A stretch of 64,000 nt of DNA. Source: Diadophis punctatus similis. Its lineage: Eukaryota; Chordata; Lepidosauria; Squamata; Dipsadidae. The notes below the pieces were generated by a model. It had not been told where the DNA came from and did not search any database. It saw nothing but the letters and a program-made list of their open reading frames with translations. Positions 1-12,075 of the stretch are shown one piece after another. Made by a program: the position numbers and the translations under genes. Each line of letters begins with the position of its first letter. Position 1 is the first letter of the stretch. The stretch lies in assembly GCA_023053685.1 (NCBI GenBank), contig JALIGW010000004.1, forward strand, positions 81,746,797 through 81,810,796, written 5' to 3'.

Positions 1-590
1 TCTCAAGCAGGAAACCTTATGCTATTTCAGACAAATGGTTGTCCAGTCTCTTCTTGAAAGCCTCCAGTGATGGAGCACCCACAACCTCTGGTAGCAAGCT
101 GTTCCAGTGGTTAATTGTTCTCACAGTTAGGAAATTTCTTCTTAATTCAGGGGTGAAATGCTACCAGTTTGGGCTGGTTCGGGTGTACCGGTAGCGGCAT
201 CTGCCGGTGGTTTGGAGAACCGGTAGCGACGGCAGCGCGAGGCTCCGCCCACCTGCCCGGACGCCACCATTTTCATTTTTTAACCCTCTGCACATGTGCA
301 AAGCCTTCTGCGCCTGCTTCCAAACCGGTAGGGAAGGTAAGTATATTTAACCGCTGCCTTAATTCCAGGTTTGCTTCTCTCCTTGATTAGTTTCCATCCA
401 TTGTTTCTTGTCCTGCCTTCAGGTGCTTTGGGAAATAAATTGACCCCCTCTTCTTTGTGGCAACCCCTCAAATATTGGAATATTGCTATCATATCCCCCC
501 TAGTCCTTCTTTTCTCTAGACTAGCCAACCCCGAATCCTGCAACCGCTCTTTATTCTTATTTTGAATCGGAACAAACATATCCAGAATTC
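1..590 (-). mobile_element. CR1 LINE 3' fragment, split by a MITE
   Basis: Reverse-strand 3' part of a CR1 retrotransposon. Read on the minus strand it contains the wording seen again at 5385 and 54283 (blocks for ATGATAGCA.., CCTGAAGGCAGGACAAGAA, GTGAGAACAATTAA). It is interrupted at 148-356 by a hAT MITE whose 8-bp target duplication lies in CR1 sequence. No open reading frame survives. Confidence 0.8.
148..356. mobile_element. hAT-A MITE (CAGGGGTGAAAT ends) inside CR1
   Basis: Starts CAGGGGTGAAATG and ends ATTTAACCGCTG, a slightly decayed inverted copy. It is flanked by TCTTAATT (140-147) and CCTTAATT (357-364), an 8-bp duplication with one change. The core CTCTGCACATGTGCAAAG is the degenerate form of the cassette found in the other hAT-A copies. 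Confidence 0.75.
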
Positions 591-1043
591 TCGAATAAAT
601 GTTAGAGAAAGAGAGTGTAACCAATTTTGTTGTATACATGATGTACAATGACAGTAAAGGCTTTGAATATATGTATTTTCCTGCACACTGCTATCAATAT
701 CCATTCTGGCCCTCACATAATTTTACTACATTTAACGATATCAATCTTCTGAATTTCAGTGGGGTGGGGTTTAACAAAGAAAGGATTCAGGAAAGCAGAC
801 AACACATACTTTATGTGGCTGGTTTACCAACTTTACTGAACTTCTTCACTGAAATTACAGCCTAATATTTAAATGCAGGCTATGTAACTCTAGGATCTTT
901 GAAGAGGTCAGATGCAATCTTCTGCATAATGATCATTTCTTGACAAGGGTTGATGTAATGCCATAATTATATGGGGTGCCTTTTAAACGTTCGGCTTATT
1001 TTGAAGTCAGCAGCAAAGTTACTTTAACGGACTAGACAGAGTG
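591..1043. other. Intergenic, no gene seen
   Basis: AT-rich, apparently unique sequence. Short ORFs lack recognisable similarity or splice context, and no repeat family was recognised. Confidence 0.5.
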
Positions 1044-1051
1044 AACACATC

Positions 1052-1571
1052 CAGTGGTGGGTTCCTACCAGTGCGGTCCACTCTATCGCACCGGTAGCGG
1101 CCCGCTGGTGACGTCACAGTACTGGTGCGGTCGGTTGCCGGTGCCTGGGCGCTGCCATTTTTTTTTTAAATTAATTTTTTAAAAAATTTTCTTCTGCGCA
1201 TGCCCAGAAACCGAATTTCCGGCACTGCTCATGTGCTGCTTTCCTACCCCACAGTGAGTCCAAGCAGGGGAGGATGGCTGAGGGAGCGCGTGAGACGCTG
1301 AAAGAACGGGCGGCAGGAGCTATCTCAGTTCCCCTCCCTTCAGCAGTCCGAGAAGCCACGAATGCGCGGTGATGATCATAGGCATTTTCGCACGTTTGAG
1401 GCTTCTCGAGCTGCTGAGGGGAGGGGGAATGGGCGGCAGGACCTATCTCAGTTCCCCTCCCTTCAGCAGTCCGAGAATCCACGCCCACCCGGTCACATGG
1501 CTGGCAAGCCACACCCACAAAATAAGCCACGCCCACAGAGTGATAGTAAAAAAATTAGGAACCTGCCTCTG
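1052..1571. mobile_element. hAT-B MITE (CAGTGGTGGGTT ends), 520 bp
   Basis: Terminal CAGTGGTGGGTTCC and ...GGAACCTGCCTCTG, with a perfect 8-bp target duplication AACACATC at 1044-1051 and 1572-1579. It carries a full palindromic TGACGTCA at 1109-1116 and several copies of GCTGCTGAGGGGAGG-like sequence in both orientations. Non-coding. Confidence 0.88.
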
Positions 1572-1579
1572 AACACATC

Positions 1580-2540
1580 CAACAGATTGAGGTGGCTAAT
1601 CCTGATATCTAGTGTGTTATCTACTACACACCTTTCTGACACTAAACCTTTGTTCCTGTGAAACTTTCCCTTTGGCACTTTTATTTGGAATTGCAGTTTT
1701 GGCTTTTTACTGCTGATCTTAAATTTAGTCCTGGATTTCTGAATTCCATTCAATAGATAGGAAGCTAGAGTCAATAAATACTTGCTTTATGTTTAATTTA
1801 GCGTTGCGTTATTGTGTATCGGCAGTGCTGCCTATTTGTGTCCATTCAACATGCAGGTTGTGTTTCAGAAGGATTGTTTGACACTTGAATTGCAGTTCAG
1901 TTTTCTGCACACTGTACTTGTGTGTGGTTTAATTTGTTTGCAGTTCATGGTTAGAATAGCCTCTCAGGACTGAAGACAAAAGCTTTTATGAACATGTGGG
2001 AAATAATCTCACCCCCCCCCCAAAATAAACAAAATATGCTACCTCTTATGAAACCTGCTTTCTGGTTCCATAATCCCATGACCGAGTGCACTTAAAATAT
2101 TACTCAATAAACGTTACAGATGAAACCTGAAAGAGGCATTTTATTACACAACCATCATTTGTACAGCTCCCTGAAATTATAATAGCTGGAAATAATCAGA
2201 AGGCTAGTGCCTCCTAGTGGTTCAAAACAGTTAAATTTTAAAAGACATTTGGTTTTTTTAATTAGATTTCATAAATCTGATTACGGCATTCTTGCTGAAT
2301 CCTGCCTTTCGGTTTCATATAACGGAGCTGTCGAGTTTAGAACACCAATTCCTGAATAAATCGCTAAATACAATCATAAATGGGATAGATGCCTTCCTTG
2401 AACAGATATAATAGCCAATTGTTATTGATTGTAACCAGGGTGGTGTGGTAGCCTAGTGGTGGAGACAGTCAACTCACACTCAGAAGGTTAAAGAAGAAGA
2501 AAAATCCATCTGAGTATGCAAAAAAAATGAAGAGATAAGA
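1580..2540. other. Intergenic, no gene seen
   Basis: AT-rich unique-looking sequence with only short, low-quality ORFs. A tRNA-like fragment (GTAGCCTAGTGGTGGAG, about 2448) may be a decayed SINE head. Confidence 0.4.
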
Positions 2541-2549
2541 GGGCTTATC

Positions 2550-2769
2550 ATGGAATTTTTTGCTGTTTTTTTCTTCTGCGCATGCGCAGAAGCTGAGTTC
2601 TCAGCACTGCACATGCACCACCATCTTGTTTTTGGCTTTTGGAGGGGGATTTTTTGCGAATTTTTGGCACTGTGCATGCACGTGCAGAGTGTGTGTGCGC
2701 CCGTGCGGCACGACCACTTGGTGTGGGAGGAAGTGAACTGGCGGCAAGGTAAGTTAGAACCCACCCCTG
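2550..2769. mobile_element. hAT-B type MITE, 3' part
   Basis: Ends with GTTAGAACCCACCCCTG at 2769, the same terminus as 11712-11984. It holds a perfect TGCGCATGCGCA palindrome (2577-2588) and ACCATCTTG. The 5' terminus is not clear. Confidence 0.6.
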
Positions 2770-2774
2770 ATCCA

Positions 2775-3510
2775 CATGTCCCTAAAATTTCCCTCATGAA
2801 TGAAATCTGTTAATGTCACAGAAGAAGGTTATGAGGTCAGGCTAAGGAGCCTCAAGTGAATGTAGTTATTTATTGGTGATTGCTTGGATGTGTGTTAGGG
2901 ATGTGTGTTGTTGTGTTGGCATTTGAGGTTGTTGAACATATTAAAAAGGAAGGTTTGAAGCGGATGCTTGAAAAATCATGAGGAATTAAAATAGTTAAGG
3001 GGTTAAAGGAAAACAATACTGGCCCTCAAAATATCCATTGCGAACATGATAGATGAAAACTCTTGTCAGGATATTAAAACCCAAAAGATCAATGTGACAA
3101 TTAAACAGTGACACTTGAAAACTGGACAGTTGGTAAAGGGCAGTTGAGGAGTGTGGGTGAAGACAATAGCTCTCAGCTTGTTGTGTACAAGATTGTCAGG
3201 TGCAGACAACCAGAGCCACACAATGCAGAGTTCAAGCTTTATTATGTTCAGCCTGTACTATGGGAATCTGCCCACTCTGGCAGTCGATGCCTGGGAACAA
3301 TTAGATTAGGTTCCAGGAAACTTAGGGAGAGTTAGTCCTAGCCCAGAGGTTGGCAACCCGTGGCTCCGGAGCTTCACATGAGAAGAAATCCATGCTTCAA
3401 ATCTTTAGAAAGGAGCATGCATGCTTCATTGTCACAGAATGCTTGCGTAAGCAGGACAGGCTGTGATGGATTGTGCACCTGAGGAAGGAAGGGACTGGAA
3501 TCCCGGCACC
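2775..3510. other. Intergenic; possible hAT end near 3344
   Basis: No gene recognised. CAGAGGTTGGCAACC near 3344 looks like a hAT terminus, but no matching right end or target duplication was found. Confidence 0.35.
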
Positions 3511-3513
3511 ACC

Positions 3514-3645
3514 GTTTTCCAGAAAACGGCATTGAAAAAAATGGACTTATGACCGTTTTTCACACATACGACTGTCCCTAAGGTCCTACGATCAAAATTC
3601 AGACGCTTTGCAACTGGTTCGTATTCATGACGGTCGCAGTGTCCT

Positions 3646-3701
<56 letters not shown>

Positions 3702-3915
3702 ATGCGATCCCCTTTTGCGACCTTCTGACCAGCAACGTCCACGGAGAAGCCAGATTCACTTTACAACGGTGCGGCTAATTTAACAACTGCACTGATTCGC
3801 TTAACAACTGTGGCCAGAAACTGGTAAAACGGGGCAAAACCCTCTTAAACAAATGTCTCACTTAACGACAGACATTTCGGGCTCAAATTTGTGGTCGTAA
3901 CTCGAGGACTACCTG
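3514..3915. mobile_element. T-MITE copy 1, carrying a GT microsatellite
   Basis: Right part and 3' end (CTCGAGGACTACCTG followed by TA) of the TA-flanked MITE found about 20 times in the window. The left terminus is lost. A (GT)n run at about 3649-3701 has grown inside the GTCCTGG..GTCA segment. Confidence 0.8.
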
Positions 3916-4062
3916 TATAATGCTACTCAGGCTACGTTTGCTTCAAGTTTTTCCTCAGCATTGTCTGGCACAGAACTCTGGCTTAGATAGGATAGGACAA
4001 TTCCTCTTTTTATTCTTTGATATTAAAACTAATAAAAAATGGCCACCGATTATATCTTCAAA

Positions 4063-4065
4063 TAT

Positions 4066-4112
<47 letters not shown>

Positions 4113-4285
4113 TGCATGCATGCATGCATGCATGCATGCATGCATGCATGCATGCATGCATGCATTCATTCATTCATTCATTCATTTATTTATTCATGCA
4201 TTCATTCATTCATTCATTCATTCATTTATTTATTCATGCATTCATTCATTCATTCATTCATTCATTCATTCATTCATTCATTCAT

Positions 4286-4376
<91 letters not shown>

Positions 4377-4377
4377 G
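4063..4377. repeat. Compound tetranucleotide microsatellite
   Basis: Blocks of (TTTA)n, (TGCA)n, (TTCA)n and (TTTA)n about 315 bp long. Each block differs from the next by one base per unit, which suggests spread of point changes through one array. The apparent 100-200 residue ORFs are translations of the repeat. Confidence 0.95.
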
Positions 4378-4449
4378 TGTATGCCTAAAAGTCCAGCTTT
4401 CAACTGCTCCTTGTCTCTTTTCCAAGGTCCTCCTTTTTTTGCCTGCGTA

Positions 4450-4474
4450 TTATGGTTATGGTTATGGTTATGGT

Positions 4475-4524
<50 letters not shown>
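4450..4524. repeat. Hexanucleotide (ATGGTT/ATGGGT)n repeat
   Basis: About 12 six-base units, first TATGGT then TATGGG. Not the vertebrate telomere repeat TTAGGG. Confidence 0.9.
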
Positions 4525-4525
<1 letters not shown>

Positions 4526-4528
4526 TAT

Positions 4529-4765
4529 AGCCGAGGTGGCGCAGCGGTTAGAGGCAGGTACTGCAGGCCACTTTAGCTGACACTGATCCGCAGGTCAGCG
4601 GTTCAAATCTCACCAGGCTCAAGGTTGACTCAGCCTTCCATCCTTCCGAGGTAGGTAAAATGAGGAACCAGATTGTTGGGGGCAATATAAATATACACAT
4701 TGCTTACTGGTGTAAACCGCTTAGAGAGTGCTTGCACTGTGAGGCGGTATATAAATCTCACAAAA

Positions 4766-4800
<35 letters not shown>

Positions 4801-4833
4801 ATACATACATACATACATACATACATACATACA

Positions 4834-4876
<43 letters not shown>

Positions 4877-4879
4877 ATA
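4529..4879 (+). mobile_element. Sauria/ACA-type tRNA-derived SINE with long tail
   Basis: Head GCCGAGGTGGCGCAGCGG resembles an RNA polymerase III A box and GGTTCAAATC the B box. The body contains CCTTCCATCCTTCCGAGG and the 3' end is GCGGTATATAAATCTCAC. The tail is (AAAT)n then (ACAT)n then (AAAT)n, about 115 bp. The subfamily name is from memory. Confidence 0.85.
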
Positions 4880-5384
4880 TTTCTATTTCTATTGGTATTT
4901 CTATTTCTATTTTTGTTACATTTTCCCCCTTCCCTTCTTTTTTGAAATATGGGTATCTAGCCTGTTTTACTGAGGAGAACAGTTTCCCTTGGCCTCCGTA
5001 CCAGATGGTGGGAGTGGGTGTTTGGCATGGCGAACTCTTTGCATGGGCAGCTCTGAATGGGGAAATGGACAGATTTTTCTCAATTAGAAAAAAATATATC
5101 AGCTTTTTGTGAGAGGCTGGCGATGAAAGAAAAATAATGCCATGCTGTTTCCTCTCACTTCCTTTCACCTGAAAGCTTAAGAGAGGCCCCATGCTGGAGA
5201 AAAGGAGGAAATTTACTTTGAAAGGAATGCAGCTGTTTAAAAGGGCCAGAACAGCAAATGTTTTAAAGAGTCTAAGAAGAAAAGAATGGGAGAGAAGCAT
5301 ATGGAGGGGGAGGGAGAGAGGGAAGAAGGAAGGAAGATGGGAATGAGAGAAAGGAAAGAAGGAATCTACCATTGTTATCTATCC
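4880..5384. other. Intergenic, no gene seen
   Basis: Unique-looking sequence ending in a purine-rich stretch (GGGAGAGAGG..). No repeat or gene recognised. Confidence 0.4.
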
Positions 5385-6237
5385 ATAGTTTAATGAAAAG
5401 AAGGACCAGGGGGGACATGATAGCGGTGTTCCAATATCTCAGGGGCTTCCCCAAAGAAGAGGGAGTCAAGCTATTCTCCAAAGCACCTGAAGGCAGGACA
5501 AGAAGCAATGGGTGGAAACTAAACAAGGAGAGAAGCAACCTAGAACTAATGAGGAATTTCCTGACAGTGAGAACAATTCATTGGTGGAACGACTTGCCTC
5601 CAGAAGTTGTGGATGCTCCAACACTGGAGGATTTAAAGAAGAGATTGGACAGTCACTTGTCTGAAATGATATAGGGCAGTGATGGCGAACCTTTTTTTGC
5701 TTGGGTGCCAAAAGGGTGCATGCGCATGCAATAGCGTGTGTGTGCATGCCCACTCCCATAATGCAATGCCCTCCCCACTACGCATGCGCGCACAACCCCC
5801 CCCCCGCGCTGCCTCCCCAGACTTCCGGTAGGCCCTTTGGGCCGTTTTTCGTCATCCACAGGCTCCGGAGGCTTTCCTGAAGCCTGGGGAGGGCGAAAAA
5901 TGACCCAACAGGCCTACCGGAAGTTGGTTTCCAAACTTCAGGTAGGACCGTTGGGTCGTTTTTTGCCTTCCCCAAACTTCAGGCGGCTTTCCTGAAACCT
6001 GGGGAGGGTGAAAATGGCCTCCCCCCGCCCTCTGGAAGGCCGAAAATCAGCTGGCCAGTGCGCATGTGTGCACTGGAGTTGACATAGGGCGCCTCACTTG
6101 CCCTCAGATATGGCTCCACGTGCCACCTGTGGCATATGTGCCATAGGTTTGCCATCACGGGTATAGGGTCTCGTGCTTGAACAGGGGGTTGGACTAGAAG
6201 ACCGCCAAGGTCCCTTCCAACTCTGTTATTCTGTTAT
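5385..6237 (+). mobile_element. CR1 LINE 3' end, split by hAT-D
   Basis: Well preserved CR1 3' UTR running from AATGAAAAGAAGGACC through AGAAGTTGTGGATGCTCC to the terminal TTCTGTTATTCTG. The hAT-D MITE 5677-6160 sits within it, duplicating part of ATATAGGG. Confidence 0.88.
5677..6160. mobile_element. hAT-D MITE (CAGTGATGGCGAACC ends)
   Basis: Left end CAGTGATGGCGAACC and right end GGTTTGCCATCACGG. Flanks ATATAGGG / GTATAGGG (7 of 8 match) sit inside the CR1. The interior is GC-rich with inverted copies of CTTCAGGTAGG-type sequence. Non-coding. Confidence 0.85.
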
Positions 6238-6576
6238 GAATTGTCAAGTAATTATCCCCCTACAGTTTGATGTCTTTAGATAGGTCTTTCAGAATGACAA
6301 CACCAACTGTGGGAACTCTGTCTCTTTCACACAACAGAGTTTTGGAAAGAGGTAGTGAGGAACTACCAAGCCATCACTATGCTTACAATTTTACTTCAGC
6401 TTTCCTGCTCACCGTGGTTCTGGGATAATTAGTAAGACGGGAGTTGATGTTTGCACTGTATTTTACATTCAGTGGAGAGAAAGGGATTGCAAGAGAGTAA
6501 GCAAACCCATCAGGAATACACATCAAAAGGAATATGCTAGAGGCAGCTGTTTGCCTAGCGTGCTAGGGGCTAGAAT

Positions 6577-6882
6577 CAGGGGTGAAATCCTCCCGGTTTG
6601 CTCTTACTTGTCGGTCGCCGCAGAGCCGATGGAGCTGGTGGCGTTCGCGGCGCGGGGCTGCCCCCGCCCACTTCCCCTGCCCGCCTGGACACTGCCATTT
6701 GAGTTCTTTTGCCCTCTGCGCATGCACAAAGCGTTCTGCATGCGCAGAGGGCAAAAGAACTGAAATGGCGGCGTCCAGGCGGGCGGGGGAAGCGGGCGGG
6801 GGCAGCCCCATGACCCGCCACTGGCTCCATCGGCTCTGCGGCGACCGACAGGTAAGCGCGAACCGGGAGGATTTCACCCCTG
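6577..6882. mobile_element. hAT-A MITE, near-complete palindrome
   Basis: 306 bp, CAGGGGTGAAATCC to GGATTTCACCCCTG, with perfect target duplication GCTAGAAT (6569-6576, 6883-6890). The two halves are inverted copies of each other around about 6730, so a transcript could fold into a hairpin over the whole length. Non-coding. Confidence 0.92.
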
Positions 6883-7059
6883 GCTAGAATCCATGACCAT
6901 ACTAGACAAACAGCTGTTTCTAGCTCATTCCTTTCATTACAATCATAAGTTGAAGACTACCTGCATTTTATGAATCTTACTTTAGATGTCAAGAATTTCT
7001 GGGAGAAAAATGAAGACCCAAAATAAATTAAATCTTATCTTGGTTAAATGTGTCTTAAT

Positions 7060-7560
7060 TTAACCAAGTTATGAATGTGCCGAAATGAATAGACTAACCA
7101 TGCGAATAAAAGATAAAGAAGAAACAGATTTTTTATAAAATTTGGAATTTTTTTTACAATTGGTTGAATTGTAAAAACATAACAAAATAGTAGGTTTTGT
7201 ATAACGAAGATAGATTATATTATTTGTGTTTTTTTTATTTCTTCTTTCTTCGTTTTTTCTATTGGTTGTTGTAAAACAAAAGAGATATATGTATAGATAT
7301 AGAAATATATATATATAGAAAGATATTTAGAAATATAACGATACGCTAAACTGCTTAATGAAAAATAACTGTATCTTTTTATGTGAGATGTTAAGTTTTG
7401 TTTTTTCTTCGGGTTATGTTAGGTTTGTATTGTGTGTACCTTTTAAAGATTTGCACCTATTTTCATATATATATGTACATATGAAGCTATGTTCGTACAT
7501 GTTTTGTCTTTTATGTTTTATGTATTTTTAAAATTACCTAATAAAAATCATTTTAAAATA
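7060..7560 (+). mobile_element. L1 LINE 3' fragment
   Basis: Short decayed translation matching the end of ORF2 (AEMNRLTM.IK.KEE, as at 17500), then an AT-rich 3' UTR ending AATAAAAATCATTTTAAAA. Confidence 0.55.
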
Positions 7561-7574
7561 ATTAACCAAGTTAG

Positions 7575-9105
7575 GTTTCAGGTTTTCTTCAAGGAAGGTA
7601 AGCCGAACTGTGCAGAATCTTAACTACCGGTTTGCCCGAACCTGTGCGAACCGGCATCAGCCCACCTCTGGGCTCGGGGTTCTCTCTTCCTTTTTTTCAT
7701 AGAGAGATCCCACTTTATCAGGGTACCCTAATAAACTGCTTTTAAATGATCTTCCGACTCAGTTGCTTATTGGGAAGATAAACTGAGGCAGAAGCGAGGG
7801 CCAGATTTCACAATGGAATCAATTCTTTCAATTCACTGAAATATGCTTGGAAAGATGCTGAAAGAAATGTCACATGTTTTGAGGGTGGGTAGCAGTTCCT
7901 TATAGTCTTACTCCCCCCCCCCTTGAAGTTGGAAAAAAAAGCACTATTCTTTCTGAAAGCAAAATGATCTGGCTGGCTGGCTCAAAATGTGAAAAGGACT
8001 TTTGATTAACCGTATTTCCATAACATCCCCAATATAGTAGATTAAAGAGCCCCTCGGAGTCTATTTCCTCTTAAGTAAGGATGGTTGGTCTCGCTCTTGA
8101 CTTGGCTGCAAAACCCTCCTTTGTTCCACTCCATAATTGAAAGAAATTGCGTGAGTTTCCCCATCAAGCCACGGAGTTAGCAGCTGTCCCGACAGTAGAC
8201 TTCAATAATCACAGCTTGTTCCACCAAAATTGATCTGAATTATGCTTTCAGTGAATCATAAAAGAAATACTGAATTAACAGAATGAAAACAAATGTTCCC
8301 ACTCGATGTTTTTGATGAAATCCATGCGATGTGCCCTTGTTAACATTTGGGATGTTCATTTGAAGTTCCTTCCCTGCATACAGACAACTCAAAGCCTATC
8401 TTGACAGCAGAAGTAAGAGAACACCATTGCAATTAAAAATCACAATCTCTGAAACTGACTACGATGGTTTTAACTTGCAAAATATCAGACACCTTTTTTT
8501 TTGCAAAGTGTCATCTTTTAATAACTCGTATGCGAATAATTATCCGATGGCGTTTGTCTGTAAAGATGCAACAATGAGAATTTCTGCCTGCAGCATGTAA
8601 TTCGTTTTTAAGTAGGGATTAACAACATCCAGGCTGTATAAAATCTGTGGAATAAATTACGGCAAGAAGATGATAGCAGGTGTCAAAACATAACAAACCA
8701 GATCCAGCACTGATTTTAAGGATATGCATGGAATAGAAAAAAAATATATTTCAAATCTGAAAAAAAACATACAGTACTCTTTCTTCAGAGTTCTGCTGTA
8801 GCTCAAAAGAATTGAAACCCAGAACATACTCAGGTTTCTGGATTGTAATGGGAAAAAAAAAGAACAGATCTTACACAGTGAGTAGGACAAAACTAGTGCG
8901 CCTTGCCTTTAGTGATGCAGTGAAGATTATGGAGATCGCCATAAATAAAATAATAGCCAGTGGTAAGCTGTAAACGGCTGTGTCATCAGCTCCCAAAATT
9001 ACACCCTATCTGTCAGGGTTCCAAATAGCATCCAAAATTAAATCAGAGTCCGAGTCAAAGTATTCCTCAAAGTCCCAATTTATTATTAGAGCCATGTTGG
9101 TACAT
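7575..9105. other. Intergenic, no gene seen
   Basis: Mostly unique-looking sequence. A hAT right end (CAGCCCACCTCTG) is visible at about 7658-7670 without its left partner. The rest, especially 7980-8660, shows no repeat family and no ORF with recognisable similarity. Confidence 0.45.
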
Positions 9106-9106
9106 C

Positions 9107-9322
9107 TGTAAGGTGACCAGACGTCCCGCTTTTGGCGGGACAGTCCCGCTTTTTAATAATTTGTCCCGCGTCCTGCAGCGTTTCAAAAAAGTCCCGCTTT
9201 TTAAATTTGAATTTGCCCTGCATCCTGCCGGTTCGGCCGGGCCAGTCATTCGGCATAGAGCCGATGGAACTGGCGGCAGTCGCGGTGCGGGGCTTCTCCC
9301 GCCCAGCTGGATGCCGCCATTT
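9107..9322. mobile_element. DNA transposon fragment carrying the shared GC-rich cassette
   Basis: Left end AGGTGACCAGACGTCCCG followed by repeated GTCCCGCTTTTTAA. From about 9250 it runs into ATAGAGCCGATGGAACTGG..GCCGCCATTTGGGT, which is the hAT-A internal cassette. The right terminus is not found. Confidence 0.55.
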
Positions 9323-10700
9323 GGGTCACACTCTTGGGAATGTGATGATGATGTTCGTCCATCGTACTCGAAGAGGACCTTGACATCTATCATAGACCTG
9401 AGTCACCTGTGAGCAGGTCCGCAGCTACAGTTCCCAGTGTATCCACACCTGCTGCTTTGTCGCTCGCCCATCGCCACAGGACTTTTCACGGAAATTGGGT
9501 GGGATGTCAAGACTTGCGCGTGAATTGGATTAAAGTGAGGGAGAGGTGTGCATAGTCAGCCTCACTCTCTCATCCCAGATTCCATCTTGCTCCAAATAGC
9601 AGGACAAGAGTCGAGACAGTTGGAGATGGGCTGGACGCAGTGGTTGGCCAGGGCATCTTTTGTTTCTTGCCGTGCTCTTAGCGTACCACATCACTTGCAG
9701 AAACCGCCTTCATGACCGTTGTCCTATTCTTGTAGATTTCATCCGCTCAATCCGCCAGAATCTGTCTTCACATGCTCGGGATAGACAAGTCCCTATCTCA
9801 CCGAAGGTCGATGACCCAACGGCTACTCTCAACCTGGTTTGGCCAGCCTGTTGAAGCTGTTGCCCGGGGTGTGGCCGCTGCGCATGCTACAGCTGCTAGG
9901 AGCCACAGGTGAGAGCTGAGTGACAGGTAGGGACCAAAGGTGAAGGAGCTGCCCTAAAAGCTGCCCTAAAATGAGCTGCCGTAGAAGGACACGACATGCC
10001 CCTACACCAGAGGTGTTAACCCTCCCCGAGCACCCCAAACACCCCCTTGGTAGTCTACGTTATCAGTGAAGGTTGCCCCATCCTTACCAACTTAGAAAGA
10101 AACCTTTGAATAGATATTGTTCTTCAAGGGTCTGTCTTTAAGATCAATTGGAAGCCATAGCTGATTGAAAGCAAATACAGTGAGACTTAAATGCAAATAA
10201 ACATGTGGATTAAATTGGATGAGGCCCAGATATGTAATAACTGATGGAAACGACATTATCTAAATTTCCAGGTAGTACTTCTTATGTATGAAAATAAGCA
10301 TTTGGATGGTTTGTTCCATGAACAATCTAATTATGAACATTTGGTTACTTCTTCCATGCATAATATTTTTTCACAGATGGGACCATGAATACGCCTGATC
10401 TTTGAAGTAACGGTTCATAATAACCTCTTGTTTCAGAAGAGACCTATAGTAGCTATCTTGTGTAGTGGGATGGCTGTATTATAACACAGTCTGTGTAGCC
10501 ACACAGTTGTTGTCCTCTCTCCAACATCCGTCAAAGACCGTGAACCGCAAAGCTTAAATAGAATAATAATAGGCTATAAATAATAATAGAATTAAAGTGG
10601 CCTTTATTACTACGTTCTTCTTCACTGGTTATCACAAGGTTAAAGTGCATTTAAACTAGATTAATATAAGTAGATACTTCAACAAAAAAAATTCTATTTT
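9323..10700. other. Unclassified, possibly repeat-derived
   Basis: 9323-9850 reads like the 3' part of an old retroelement (GAAGAGGACCTTGACATC..) but I cannot name the family. 9850-10700 is unique-looking. No gene. Confidence 0.35.
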
Positions 10701-10717
10701 TGCAGATCAAAATACAT

Positions 10718-10836
10718 ACAGTATTACATGATATCATGATATCATGTAATATCATGATATTACATGAGTCCTTCGGGAGTTGGGCGGCATATAAGAACAC
10801 CATAATAAATAAATAAATAAATAGATAGATAGATAT
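10718..10836. repeat. Palindrome, LINE tail and AAAT/GATA microsatellite
   Basis: ATGATATCATGATATCATG and its inverse form a short palindrome at about 10725-10767. A LINE-like tail follows (CGGGAGTTGGGCGGCATATAA), then (AAAT)n(GATA)n. Confidence 0.65.
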
Positions 10837-10841
10837 CATCG

Positions 10842-11337
10842 ACCATGGTATCATGCTGCACCGGCTGGAAGAGTTAGGGATAGGGGGCACCGTTTTTCAT
10901 TGGTTCTCCTCCTTTCTCTCCAACCAGTCGCAGTTTGTATTGGCAGGGGGGCAGAGGTTGTCCTCGAGGCCTCTTACATATGGAGTGTCCCAGGGGTCGA
11001 TTCTCTCGCCCCTTCTGCTCAACATCTATGTGAAGCCGCTGGGTGAGATCATCCGTGGCTTTGGGGTGAAGTAGTCCAGACTTAAGAACCATTCACGACC
11101 TGTCCACCTTCCGCCGTGCCCTCAAGACGTATTATTTTTATCAAGCCGGGCTGGCGTGAAAAAGTTTTTGGGGTTTTTAAGATTTTACCAAATTTTAATT
11201 GTATTAAATCAGGGCCACATCGAATATTTTCTTTTAAATGTATATATATTTTAATGTTTATATTGTGTTTTTACTTGGCTGTTCACCGCCCTGAGTCCCT
11301 GGAGAAGGGCAGTATATAAATTTAATTAAACTAAACT
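10842..11337 (+). mobile_element. L2-like LINE: reverse transcriptase piece joined to 3' UTR
   Basis: 10853-11074 translates to about 73 residues with LEELGIGGTVFHWFSSFLSN and the reverse-transcriptase block GVSQGSILSPLLLNIY. After a stop it passes straight into a 3' end (ACCGCCCTGAGTCCC..GGGCAGTATATAAATTTAATTAAA). The rest of the reverse transcriptase is missing, so this is an internally deleted, non-functional copy. L2 rather than CR1 is inferred from the 3' end. Confidence 0.75.
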
Positions 11338-11703
11338 AAAAACTAAACATAAGGCAAGAAAATTCTCTATAACTGTTTACCAAGAAACGAACAGATTTAG
11401 ATTTGATTTTTCAGTTGTTTTAGACAAAATAAACCACCGATAGAATTCGACAGACACGTTGTTTTTAAAAACGTTAACTTGGCAGATGAAGGAGGCAATA
11501 AAAATTCTGAGTTCTGGTAAGGATAAATACATCTGTTATGAAACTTTTACAAAACCGATATACAGCAATTCTCACAGCATATAGACTTCCAAAAACTCAT
11601 TTTCTTTAACGCAGAAGGAGGATTCATGACTTGTAAATTTACATCCCCCAAAATGGAGGCTTCCCCCCCCCCTTTGTTGTTAAGTTGCAAACATGAGGGT
11701 TGT
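11338..11703. other. Intergenic, no gene seen
   Basis: AT-rich unique-looking sequence. Confidence 0.4.
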
Positions 11704-11711
11704 GTAGGGCT

Positions 11712-11984
11712 CAGAGGCGAGGGTTCGGACCGGTTCAGAACCGGTAGTAACTTGGTGGTCTGGGTCGCTGGAACCGGCAGCGACACAGGCCTGCCACACC
11801 CCCGAGCCGGGTTTTTTTGGCGGCGGCGTAGGCGGCACCATCTTGTTTTTTGCTTCTGTGCATGCACAGAAGTTTTTTATAGTACTGTACATGCGCAGAG
11901 GGTCATTTCCAGGAAGTGACGCGCAAAACGTGCACTTCCATCATGATGCAAACCGGTGGGGAAGGTAAGTAGAACCCACCCCTG
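11712..11984. mobile_element. hAT-B MITE, 273 bp
   Basis: CAGAGGCGAGGGTTC to AGAACCCACCCCTG, with perfect target duplication GTAGGGCT (11704-11711, 11985-11992). Contains ACCATCTTG (inverse of CAAGATGGT) and GTGCATGCACAG. Confidence 0.88.
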
Positions 11985-12075
11985 GTAGGGCTCCCACAGG
12001 CGGCTGTGTAAACCTGCGACAAGATGCAGCTTCTTTAAAGAGGTGCTCAGAGGTGCTGCATCCATGCACCTAAGT

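Noticed and set aside
4450..4524. Interstitial telomere repeat
   Set aside because: Units are ATGGTT/ATGGGT, not TTAGGG.
3920..4576. 218-codon open frame
   Set aside because: Translation of TTTA, TGCA and TTCA microsatellites plus the start of a SINE.
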